64,000 nucleotides of DNA from Rugalucina vietnamica (Eukaryota > Mollusca > Bivalvia > Lucinida > Lucinidae). Both the position numbers and the translations under genes were made by a program. The DNA is taken from positions 73,782,008 to 73,846,007 of the forward strand of contig OZ024869.1 in assembly GCA_964017185.1 (NCBI GenBank), read 5' to 3'. Below, piece after piece: positions 1 through 9,179 of the stretch. Below the pieces are notes generated by a model that was not told the DNA's origin, searched no databases, and worked only from the letters and a program-made list of their open reading frames with translations. How positions within the stretch are numbered: the first letter of the stretch is position 1; every line of letters begins with the position of its first letter.

Positions 1-188
1 ATACCCGGAATATGCCTGTGAAACCACCGCGTCCGCCTGGCGACAGCCAGACCACATACATTTCGACGGGTTAATTCATTTTTATTCTGAAAAACATTTG
101 GCCGACAGTGGGGCGCGAACCCGTACGAAAGTGGTATGTAGCAAAGCAAGGAACCTCCTCGCTCCTTACTGAGCTATAGCGGACGCCC
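1..188 (-). repeat. tRNA-derived SINE (head region)
   Basis: On the minus strand the sequence starts GGGCGTCC and contains a box A-like TAGCTCAGTAAGG (complement of 163-175) and a box B-like GGGTTCGCGCC (complement of 112-122) at internal RNA polymerase III promoter spacing. The 5' and 3' ends do not form a convincing acceptor stem, so this is a SINE head and not a functional tRNA. The body continues to the left window edge and may be cut there. Inferred from promoter boxes only; the SINE family is not assigned. Confidence 0.6.
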
Positions 189-317
189 AAATCATAATCA
201 TATTTTTCTAGATATGTTTAACCCAGTGGGCTTGTGACTTGCTTAGCAGAATGTAAATCGAACATGATATAGAAAACAATGAGTCATTTGTTAAAAACAC
301 AACGGTTGATTGCAAAT

Positions 318-460
318 TACCCAACATATGGGTACAAAGTACCCAACATATGGGTACAAAATACCCAACATATGGGTACAAAATACCCAACATATGGGTA
401 CAAAACACCCGACATATAGGTACAGTTCTATTTCGTTGAAACCCGACAAATGGGTACAGT
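318..460. repeat. 22-bp minisatellite with palindromic unit
   Basis: Tandem copies spaced exactly 22 bp (unit starts near 321, 343, 365, 387, 409) with decaying copies at the right edge. Each unit contains TACCCAACATATGGGTA, an inverted repeat of TACCC/GGGTA around a short AT core, so every unit can form a small hairpin. Six units are seen, the first four nearly identical. Confidence 0.85.
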
Positions 461-1978
461 GACTACCTGACTACTGGGACAGTGCCCCCAATAAATATTA
501 CTGGGCGTACAGCAAGAAAATCCTGAATAACTTTCTTATAACATAACCTAACTATTTCAAATTTATAGATTATGTCTATATTGCTATTGTCTTTAGTTTT
601 CATTACACAAATCTTCCAAGGTTTTTCCATATGTGAAGAAAAAGGGTGTTTTAGAGATATTTTGTTTATAGGAAAGGCATGTGCTTACATAAAATTTACA
701 ATACAACAAAACTGCTTTAATCTCCATACCTGCAAATCTGTATGGCTAAAGTTGGGTTTATCAGTGAATAGTACCCTGTCATAAAATAGTTTTAAAGTTG
801 AATATGTAACCATAAATAACTTTTAGATTATCCGGTAGAAAAGAAAAAACAACAAAACTGGTCCCAATCTGCTGGTACAGCCCCAAACGGATGCATTTTC
901 AGAGTACAGTGGTTCTTTAGCGTGATGTTTATCCAAATTGATACTAAAGCTGTCAATTCACAGCACAAAATGTCAAAATTTAAACATAATTTTCATTCTG
1001 CAAAAGTGTTCGCCGTAAGGAAAATCATTTTTGGCCCAAAGATCCGCCGTAGTTAGCATCATTTTTCAGAAACACATCTTGGACGTACGTTGAAACCAGG
1101 CATGAACTCATTGACGTACGTTGCTTCCCAAACGATCCAACCCAGGTGTGTTAACACCATATTGTGCAAAAGTCGGCTCGAATACATGATTGTTGTTTGG
1201 TGGTATGAAACAAGAAATGATTCCGGTATATATTGAAACTTTGATAATGACAAACGATGATGAAGGATATGAGCAATTAGCAAACATAATACATTTTCGT
1301 GTTTCTGATGGCATATTCCTTCAATAAAAATTTATATTTTTTTTTCACAAGGTAAGGTTTTTTTTAACAAACTACTAATGGCAAAAACTGAATGCATCCT
1401 TACTTTGTTTTCCAACAAAGTCACGACCCAGACATCCTAACATTAATGCCTATAAAATTTAAATATCGTCAACTTAGCGTTTTCCATTTCACTCTCTCCT
1501 CGTGAAATGTTGCCTTAATCTGTGCCGTAACAAATTTGGTTGCATCAACGGTATACAGAGTGACATAGTAATGTATGTAACACATGGAAACATCAAAACT
1601 GTGTAAAATCAACTTAATATGCTAAAGCATATATTCAGTTTATAGAAAATTAACTCTGAACGTACTTAAATGTAGCAAAATCTAAAATGAAAAAGTTAAG
1701 TCTCCAACCAGTACAAATCCTAATTTTGGCGGCCATCTTGGATGGCAGCCATTTTGAGGACTTCCGCCAAGCTAAATTTTTATACACGGACCTGTTTTGT
1801 AGATTTCTACAATATATCTATCAAAAAAGCTTCAAACCTTAAGACCAAGATCGTGTTGGGTTAACCAAACTTTTGGACCTTGGATCTCGGACTATAGTAG
1901 GTGTGACTCGATGAGTTGTATATATAATGGTCGGAGTCTGACACACTACAGCCTGGTAAACATGATGCACTCCATCAC
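461..1978. other. No gene seen; AT-rich intergenic DNA
   Basis: No open frame with recognisable protein content. One short inverted pair, TTGGCGGCCATC...CCGCCAA at about 1727-1771, may be the core of an old repeat. Nothing else stands out. Confidence 0.5.
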
Positions 1979-2254
1979 ATCAAGAAAACATGTCCGTGTA
2001 TTATGTACCCCCTTAAACCCCAATGTTCTATAGCAAAATTGGGTATGCAGGGGTATACCTATTTTCCTTATTTTTGCTCCAAAACATAGATTGTGGGTAC
2101 TTGTTAGAACCGCCTCGGCGAGGCGGTTCTAACATGTACCCACAATCAATGTTTTGAGCAAAAACAAGAAAAACAGCAAAATGTTTCTACTGAAAATTCT
2201 CATTTTTCACAATTTAAAACATTTTGTATATTACATAGACGTGTATTCGTACAT
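1979..2254 (+). mobile_element. MITE family 1, copy with central palindrome
   Basis: Member of a recurrent ~280-bp element found a dozen times in this window. It opens with a sequence like ATCAGGAAAACATGTCC and closes near GCATGGGCAGTTTTCGTAA, which are imperfect terminal inverted repeats. In the middle lies a long near-perfect palindrome built on GATTGTGGGTAC, GTTAGAACCGCCTCG and their complements, bordered by TTCTTATTTTTGCTCC on one side and its complement on the other. No coding capacity, hence non-autonomous. Superfamily not assigned. Confidence 0.85.
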
Positions 2255-2373
2255 GTAATGATGTGCATACATGTATAAGTATTACCAGGTATGTCTGAAG
2301 CCAGTTTATTTTAAAGCTAAAACTGTTAAAGCTGATTGAATTTCAAGATAAAAACTTCAAGGTCCTGCATTGG

Positions 2374-2788
2374 TTATGCACCATTCATTTGTATCCCTGG
2401 CTCCCCTATGGTCGGGGAATAGCAGGGCTTTTACATTTTCAATTTTAATGCCCGCATAAAAGCCTGGCACTGCGGGGCAAATTTGTGGTAAAATCCCTGG
2501 TAAAAGCCCCGGCTCCTCGGAGGCTGACAATAATGTAAACAACAGCTGGGAGTTGTTCTGATGAAACTGAAACGTGAGAGAAGGGTTACAACTTATGCAT
2601 GTAAATGTTTAGAAGCATTTTCAAATTAAATAAGTACCATAAAAGTAGCTAAATGTTAACATGGTTAAATAAAAATACCATTAATATCTAATTTGAATTA
2701 ATGTGACCATGTATTGGCGGGATATAAAACCCCCGACAGAGGTTAAAGCCTAGTGGGGACCTGAGATACACATGACTGGTGCATTTAG
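2374..2788. mobile_element. MITE family 4 (TGCACCAGTCATTTG ends)
   Basis: Begins ATGCACCATTCATTTGTAT and ends with the complement ACATGACTGGTGCATTT, about 415 bp apart. The same ends bound copies at 58,866-59,189 and, in part, 53,175-54,045. GC-rich subterminal stretches (GCCCGG, CCCGC) contrast with an AT-rich middle. Non-coding. Confidence 0.7.
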
Positions 2789-3019
2789 CCTTTTTAAACA
2801 AGGATTACAAAGAAACTAAATTCCACTTGTGAGCAGCATATAAAACAATTTATTTTATCTGATTCTTGTCCATCAAATTACATACTTAATATACCGTAAT
2901 ATACATAATACAGTCTATAAAAACAGATAGGAAATTAAATAAATTTGAAAAACAAGAAAAAATGTCTAAGCTTATTATGTCCAGAAATAGTAGATAAAGG
3001 CACATTTTTATTGTAATAA

Positions 3020-3309
3020 CATTAGGATAACATGTCCGTGTAGTGTACATGTATACCCCCTTATACCCCACTTTCATATAGTAAAACTGGGGTTTACAGG
3101 GGTATACCGGTACATATTTTTCTTATTTTTGATCCAAAACATAGATTGTGGATACTCATTAGAACTGCCTCGGTGAGGCGGTTCTAACGTGCACCCACAA
3201 TCAATGTTTTGAGCAAATATATTAAAAATATAAAAATTTTCCAAATGAAATTTTCAGTTTTTACAGCTGAAACAAATAGCTGTATATTGCATGGGCAGGT
3301 TTTTGTAAA
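3020..3309 (+). mobile_element. MITE family 1
   Basis: Full-length copy with the ATTAGGATAACATGTCC start, a C-rich tract followed by its GGGGTATA complement, the central GTTAGAACCGCCTCG-type palindrome near 3,140-3,215 and the TTGCATGGGCAGGTTTTT end. Confidence 0.85.
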
Positions 3310-3626
3310 GAAAAATAGCTGTTGTCTTTATGGCAGTGTTCAGAGGCTGCCTTTTTCAAAACCCTCTTCTGAAACACCTTAAAATATGTGCCTGCCATCC
3401 TTTTGCATTCCAAAAGTCTTCGTTGCAAAACATTTGAACTTGATTCAGTAATAAAACATTCATGTATAAAAATAATCTGGACTAGGCCTTTTGCACAACT
3501 GAACAAGGGAGAGGTAATCCAAAAATTTAAAATTGAAACTCTAGTAAATTTGGGATGTTATTTTAAGCTTTTTGATCTCATAAAAGATAGTGTCAGGTCA
3601 CTACCTTAGCAAGAAACCTCAAAGAC

Positions 3627-3872
3627 ATGAGCAGCATCATGAGAAAACCAACAATCTGCATATGCGAAAACAAAGGCACAGATCAGCTTCACAGTAACTG
3701 CGAAGCTGATCAGCGCCTTTGTTTTCCCTATACGGATAGTACAACTCCCTCTACTTTCTAAAATCCAAAATTTCCAGCCTCTAACCATCTTCTGTGCTTG
3801 TACAGCTCGGTTTGTGTTGAACCTGTTGTGAAACCACATTGATGGTTTTCTCATGACATGGTTCACATGGTT
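3627..3872 (+). mobile_element. MITE family 2 with subterminal hairpin
   Basis: Second recurrent family. Ends are like ATGAGCAGCATCATGAGAAA and its complement (TTTTCTCATGACATGGTTCA). Close to the left end is a ~58-bp near-perfect hairpin made of AAACAAAGGCGCAGATCAGC and its complement. A fragment of the same hairpin follows at about 3,937-4,010. Non-coding. Short open frames across it recur in other copies because the repeat recurs, not because they are genes. Confidence 0.85.
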
Positions 3873-4011
3873 TCTGTTCCAACATTTCCCTTCTTTTGTA
3901 ACAGTGTACAAGCTCATATTAGTCATATTAAAAAAAAAAAAAAAACAAATGCACAGAGCAGCTGCACAGCAACTCAACAGTAACTCTGCTGATGAGCACC
4001 ATTGTTTTTCA

Positions 4012-4272
4012 TTACCAAGACTTGCCCATGTAATATACAGATTTTTCTTCTTGTAAAAATTGAAAATTTTCAGTAGTATTGCTAATTTTTGCTCAACTTG
4101 AACATAAATTGTGGGTACACATTAGAACCTCCTCGCCAAGGCGGTTCTAACCAGTACCCACAATCTATGTTTTGGGGCAAAAATAAAATAGGTATACCCC
4201 TGCATACCCCAGTTTTGCTATATAAAAGTGGGGTATGAGAGGGTATATATTACATGGACATGTTATCCTGAT
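4012..4272 (-). mobile_element. MITE family 1, inverted
   Basis: Reverse orientation: it starts with ACTTGCCCATGTAATATAC and ends with ACATGTTATCCTGATG. The palindrome has decayed on one side (AACCTCCTCGCC against AAGGCGGTTC). Confidence 0.85.
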
Positions 4273-4370
4273 GGCTATATGTGGGATGCTCATGACATTT
4301 AAGCAATTGCCATGATTTCAAAATACGCTTCAAACTATGCTTCCAGATGTCTCAGATCAAGTCCCAGTGT

Positions 4371-4565
4371 TATAAAACTTTTTTCATGCTATGCTCAACT
4401 CAGCTGAGCATAAAATTTCAACTGCTCATAAATGAAGAAATAGCCCAAACAAATTGATATTTGAGGTTTAGATCACCAAAACCTGTAATTCATCCTCCTA
4501 ATAAATGTTTATATGCAGGATAATTTTTCGTCTCAGCTGAGTTGAGCATAAAAAGTTTTATAACT
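4371..4565. mobile_element. Small foldback MITE
   Basis: Left arm GTTATAAAACTTTTTT...ATGCTCAACTCAGCTGAG, right arm CTCAGCTGAGTTGAGCAT...AAAGTTTTATAAC. The arms are ~40 bp with an AT-rich loop of ~110 bp. Structure alone supports a MITE or foldback element. Confidence 0.7.
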
Positions 4566-4800
4566 TCAGGGCCTGCAGGTTGCCCATCCATTAGTGAAAA
4601 AAAAAAAACGTTTACAATTGGAATTTAAATACAGTGACTTCTATGGCACACAGAGTTGGGGTTAACATGATTATGCAGTGTAACCCATATTTGACGAATA
4701 GATTCTCCCATCATTATCAATTGGATGAGTCCACTTTCGTTTTTAGGGGTGTTAGGTGTGATTTTATTTGTTTATCTCATATTTCGATGACATTTCTCTG

Positions 4801-4868
4801 TGCAAACAGAATACCCCCAGATGGGACGCCGCGTTCTGCGGCGTCACATCTGGGGCTATTCTGTTTGC
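4801..4868. repeat. 68-bp near-perfect hairpin
   Basis: Arms of about 31 bases (GCAAACAGAATACCCCCAGA ... and its complement ending CTGTTTGC) enclose the loop GTTCT. The stem has only a few mismatches and is GC-rich at its tip (GACGCCGC/GCGGCGTC). Length and loop resemble a microRNA precursor, but a small palindromic repeat is the simpler reading. Confidence 0.7.
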
Positions 4869-4906
4869 CTATGTCCCAAAAAAGGACACCAGGCTTAAAT
4901 GAGTTA

Positions 4907-5150
4907 AGCCACATCATGAGAAAATCTGTTTTAGTATATATTCAAAACAAACATTGAGATCAGCTGTACAGTAACTGCACAGCTGATCAGCACCTTTGTT
5001 CTTGCTTCATCGAAAGTACAATCCCTCTTCTGTTTAAATTTGAAATTTCAAACTTCTACCCTTTCTCATTTCTGCTGTGATCGTACAGGCTGAATTGTCT
5101 CAGACCTTGTCTAAAACCCCATAGACCACTTTTCTCATGTCATCACTCAT
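4907..5150 (+). mobile_element. MITE family 2
   Basis: Starts CACATCATGAGAAAA, has the GATCAGCTGTACAGT/ACTGCACAGCTGATC hairpin, and ends TTTTCTCATGTCATCACTCA. More diverged than its neighbours. Confidence 0.75.
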
Positions 5151-5512
5151 TTGTCTTCAATGCTGTATAAAATATAATACTTTGATTCTTGGGCCCATGG
5201 AAGTGTCTGCACCTTCCCAAAAATGATTTGCAGGACAGCGCTTCTCATATTTTTGCTAAAATTTCTTGCTCTGTGACAGTTTATCATTTCATTACCTGTT
5301 TCATATTTAGACTTTGTGCAAAAACAATCATGGTCTAACATGCTACTGCTCTTCCATAGGGGACATTAATATATGCATTTAAGTCAAAATAAACATATTT
5401 GTACCTCTTTCCCCCTTTTTTTTTATAAAAATAAAACACACGCCATTCTTGTGCAACATACAAGTGGAATCAACAAAATGTTCCTATACTTTGGATACTA
5501 CAAATTGATATA
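5151..5512. other. No gene seen
   Basis: AT-rich unique-looking DNA between two mobile elements. Nothing recognisable. Confidence 0.4.
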
Positions 5513-6532
5513 CGAGGGTTGGGATTTAAGTTCGTAGACTTTTGCCACTGATTTTCTATTACATCATTTATCCAATATTTGATGCATTATTATAAAGAAA
5601 CAATGTCTCCTTGTCTCGTTTTTACATTATTTTTCAAAAAATATTGTGCAGTGTACATAAAACTGGTCTCCATAGCAACGTAGGTTTCGCAACCCGGGGC
5701 ACGTTGTATTTTAAATACTTCTGAAGTTTTATGACGTTGAAAAACAAATCTTAAGTTAACATAGTGTATACCAAAACTTGAGCTAAATCAGTTTGAGGCA
5801 CTTTAGAATCATGTTGATAATTCCATATAATTTTCTAAGCATTATGTCGACGACTTATTTTGTTATTGTAGAAAATGTAATGCCAGTCGCGCTTCTTGGG
5901 AAAGAAAAATGGCGTTAACAGGCAATGTCAAAACAAGAGCAATGATCAAATCTTATGTTTGAGAAGCATAAATGCCCACAGAAACATTCAAAATGATATG
6001 GATTTGTAGTACAGTTGTAGAACAGATCTTAAAGAGATATTTAGATGGTTTGAAAAAATTCAGATGGACGCATTTGAATTTTGATTGATGAGAAAGCACA
6101 TACCTTCAACTAATCTACAAATGTTGCGGTCTTAATTCTTAATTAAATCAAAATTATGCATGATACACATAAGATTTGTTATATCTGGTGAATGCAGTAT
6201 TTCAACAATAAAAACTAACTTACCCCTGAAGGAAATATTTAAAATTAGTAAAGGTGCGGTGTGTTGTATGGTTCTAAACAAGGCATTTTATTGCTGACAT
6301 TAATTGAAATTTGACGTAATTTTGACGTCAAAATTTCCATGACGTGCCCCGGGTGATGGCATGTCATTGTGTTTAATTCATTGCTGTGTTGAAACTATTA
6401 TGAGTAGAGCTATGCTTAATAGCTTATATGATAGGTAAAAGAATATGTTTTCAGATGATATCATTTTTATTTCTGTGGGACAAACATCTGAACTTTTATA
6501 AAGAAAGTCTACGAACTTAAATCCCAACCCAC
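5513..6532. mobile_element. Mariner-like element, non-autonomous
   Basis: Bounded by TA and by ~30-bp inverted repeats: CGAGGGTTGGGATTTAAGTT on the left and its complement ending CCCAACCCACG on the right. Length is 1.02 kb. Near 5,909 a frame opens with ATG GCG TTA ACA and reads M-A-L-T-G-N-V-K-T-R-A-M-I-K-S-Y-V before a stop, like the start of a mariner transposase helix-turn-helix. The rest is degraded, so this is a dead copy. A related element sits at 29,675-30,672. Confidence 0.75.
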
Positions 6533-6534
6533 GT

Positions 6535-6773
6535 ATGAGCCGCCCCATGGGAAAACCAACAATCTGCATAGGCAAAAACAAAGGCGCAGATCAGCTTCAC
6601 GGTAACCGCGAAGCTGATCAGCGCCTTTGTTTTCGCTACTAGGATAGTACAATTCCTCTCCTACTTAAATCCAAAATTTCAAGCTTCTAGCCTGCTTCTG
6701 TGCTTGTACAGGCCGGTTTGTGTCGGACATGTTGGGAAACCACATTGTTGGTTTTCCGACGAGGCGGCTCATA
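6535..6773 (+). mobile_element. MITE family 2, abutting the mariner-like element
   Basis: Well-preserved copy from TGAGCCGCCCCATGGGAAAA to TTTTCCGACGAGGCGGCTCA, flanked by TA on both sides. Its left TA is the right-hand TA of the mariner-like element. The hairpin (about 6,582-6,634) is nearly perfect. Confidence 0.85.
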
Positions 6774-6925
6774 TATATAGTCTATAGAGCACACAAACTG
6801 TAATGTTTGCTGTCAGTATGTGCACAAAGTTTGAAAACGTATGCAACAATGCATTTACATGATACATGTAGCAGCATATCTTAAACTGAATTTTGTAATT
6901 AAAACAGTGTTTTCTGAGGAAAACT

Positions 6926-7971
6926 ATGTCCCCCCAACCGTTTAGTAATTGAAGTTTAGTTACCTTGTGATATGAAGTTTAACTATGCAAGCCAGCATGA
7001 CCATCTTGTTCTGTATGGTATGGTAGTATAAACTTGTTTTGGACTCTGTCTATGGGCAACACCTAATTTCAACAGTTTTATGGACTCGTGACCTTCAGAA
7101 TTAGGTCAAGGTCATCAAAATCTAATCAACTCTGAACCTCCTCCCAACAATGCTTCTGTGCAAGTTTGGTCAAAAACCATCAATTGGTTTACAAGATATT
7201 GCGTTGGAAATACTAATTTCAACAGTTTTTATGGACTTGTGACCTTGAAAATTAGGTCAAGGTCACCAAAATCTAATCAACTCTGAGCCTCCTCCCAACA
7301 ATGCTTTTGTGCAAGTTTGGTCAAAGTCCATCAATTAGTTTACAAGATATCATATCGGAAAAACTAATTTCAACAGTTTTATGGACTCATGACCTTCAGA
7401 ATTAGGTCAAGGTCATCAAAATCTAACCAACTCTGAGCCTTCTCCCAACAATGCTTCTGTGCAAGTTTGGTCAAAATCCATCAATTGGTTTATAAGATAT
7501 TGCGTTGGAAAGACTAATTTCAACATTCTTTATGGACTTGTGACCTTGAAAATTAGGTCAAGGTCACCAAAATCTTATCAACTCTGAGCCTCCTCCCAAC
7601 AATGCTTCTGTGCAAGTTTGGTCAAAATCCATCAATTGGTTTTCAAGATATTGAGTTGGAAAGACTAATTTCAACAGTTTTTATGGACTCGTGACCTTGA
7701 AAATTAGGTCAAGGTCACCAAAATCTAATCAACTCTGAGCCTCCTCCCAACAATGCTCTTGTGCAAGTTTGCTCAAAATCCATTCATTTGTTCAGAAGAT
7801 ATCGCGTCGGAAAACCTAATTTGATCAGTTTTCATGGGCTGGTGACCTTGAAAATGAGGTCAAGGTCACCAAAATCTAATCAACTCTTTCCCCCCTCCCA
7901 ACCATGTATCTATGCAAGTTTGGTCAAAATCCATCCACTGGTTCAAAAGATATCGCGTAAGAAAGAAGCTA

Positions 7972-8002
<31 letters not shown>

Positions 8003-8054
8003 GGGAACCGCACCAAAAACAATATGTCCCCCACCTTCGGTTGGGGGGACATAA
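6926..8054 (+). mobile_element. Helentron-associated (pearl-like) element
   Basis: The ends carry ATGTCCCCCCAACCG (6926) and its complement CGGTTGGGGGGACAT (8039), the latter as part of a hairpin with CCCCCACCTTCGG. Inside are ~6 tandem units of ~151 bp, followed by a short (GACGCC)n tract and then the 3' hairpin. This order (subterminal inverted repeat, tandem satellite, microsatellite, hairpin) matches the described non-autonomous Helentron/pearl elements of molluscs. No Rep or helicase sequence is present. Confidence 0.75.
7045..7965. repeat. 151-bp satellite inside the pearl-like element
   Basis: The marker GACCTTGAAAATTAGGTCAA or a close variant recurs at about 7090, 7241, 7391, 7542, 7693 and 7843, a spacing of 150-151 bp. 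Units are highly similar; the last is the most diverged. Confidence 0.9.
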
Positions 8055-8225
8055 TGACAACTTTTTCGGAAACGATGCTGTTTTTCAGTTTCTGGTTACA
8101 CAGGAGAAATAACCTCTGCTTCTGTCATTATTCATGTATATTGACACAAACAAGAGCAGCAAACTCTTTATTCCATAAGAATAATATATAAGTATACAGG
8201 TCAATGCATACCCCAGTTTTACTAC

Positions 8226-8466
8226 ATGAGCCGCTTCATGAGAAAACCAACAATGTGGTTTTTGAACAGGTCCGACACAAACCGAGCTGTATAGGCAACG
8301 AAGATGGTTAGAGGCTGGAAATTTTGGATTTAGAAAGTAGAGGAATTGTACTATCCATGTAGCGAAAACAAAGGCATTGATCAGCTTTGCAGTTACTGCG
8401 AAGCTGATCTGTGCCTTTGTTTGCACATATGCAACATGCTGCTTTTCTTTTGACGTGGCTCACATT
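8226..8466 (-). mobile_element. MITE family 2, inverted
   Basis: TGAGCCGCTTCATGAGAAAA at the left and GACGTGGCTCA at the right. The hairpin AAACAAAGGCATTGATCAGC lies near the right end. A family 1-like scrap (ATACCCCAGTTTTACTACA) directly precedes it. Confidence 0.8.
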
Positions 8467-8773
8467 AAAATTGCAGAATGCACTAGTATTGCATAGGTTT
8501 GTAAATGTTTAGTCACAATGATACTATTCTTTAACACAAAACAAGCACTTCTTTAACGTCAAAATATAGCACTTTTTAGTAAACAAGCACTATTTCACAT
8601 TCTACATTATTCTTTTTTTTTTCTTTAAGATAAATTACATAGATGATTTTGATACCAATGAATTTTCATGCCTATGAACTGAAACATATGAAAACCAGCT
8701 TTTTGCATACCAAACAAAGATGCAGTTCAACATTGTGTAATGATGCAACTGGGCAGCTATTTTGATTAAAAAG

Positions 8774-8986
8774 AATGAGTCGCCGCAATCGCCAACAATC
8801 TGCATAGGCAAAAACAAAGGCGCAGATCAGCTTCGCAGTGACTGCGAAGCTGATCAGCATCTTTGTTTTAGCTACTTTGATAGTACAATTCCTCTTCTTC
8901 TTAAATCCAAAATTTCAAGCTTCTAACCTTCTTCTGTGATTGTACAGCCTGGTTTGTGTCCGACCTGGTAGGAACCCAGGCTCAAA
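8774..8986 (+). mobile_element. MITE family 2
   Basis: Hairpin at about 8,812-8,868 with almost perfect arms (GCAGATCAGCTTCGCAGT and complement). It lies 0.2 kb past the stop of the HSPA12-like gene. Confidence 0.8.
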
Positions 8987-9127
8987 TAGTGCAAATTATC
9001 TGGAAGTCATTGTTTAATCAGCAGTTTCAAGCCACCAGTCTTTTTCTGTTGTTGAACCTCATCAGAAGGCATCAATACTAGGTTTTCTATGTCACAGCCC
9101 ATATTTCTCTCCCATACAGTTATTTTC

Positions 9128-9133
9128 TTTATT
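9128..9133 (-). terminator. Polyadenylation signal AATAAA for the HSPA12-like gene
   Basis: TTTATT on the plus strand reads AATAAA on the minus strand, about 47 bases beyond the stop codon. Position is appropriate; the cleavage site is not visible. Confidence 0.5.
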
Positions 9134-9179
9134 ATGTTAGTAGTTATTGTCTGACAAAAGTGATTATCACAGTATAAAT

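Noticed and set aside
96-190. Functional tRNA gene on the minus strand
   Set aside because: Has box A and B-like words but no pairing acceptor stem and no clear anticodon arm; fits a SINE head.
2100-2155. Palindrome as a transcription terminator
   Set aside because: The same palindrome occurs in about a dozen dispersed copies with common flanks, so it is part of a mobile element; hairpin terminators are not expected in this context.
3606-8860. Repeated short open frames with similar peptides (ISFAVT..KLICAFVFAYADCW) at several sites
   Set aside because: They all fall on the hairpin and middle of family 2 MITEs; similarity comes from the DNA repeat, and they lack starts, splice context or conservation beyond it.
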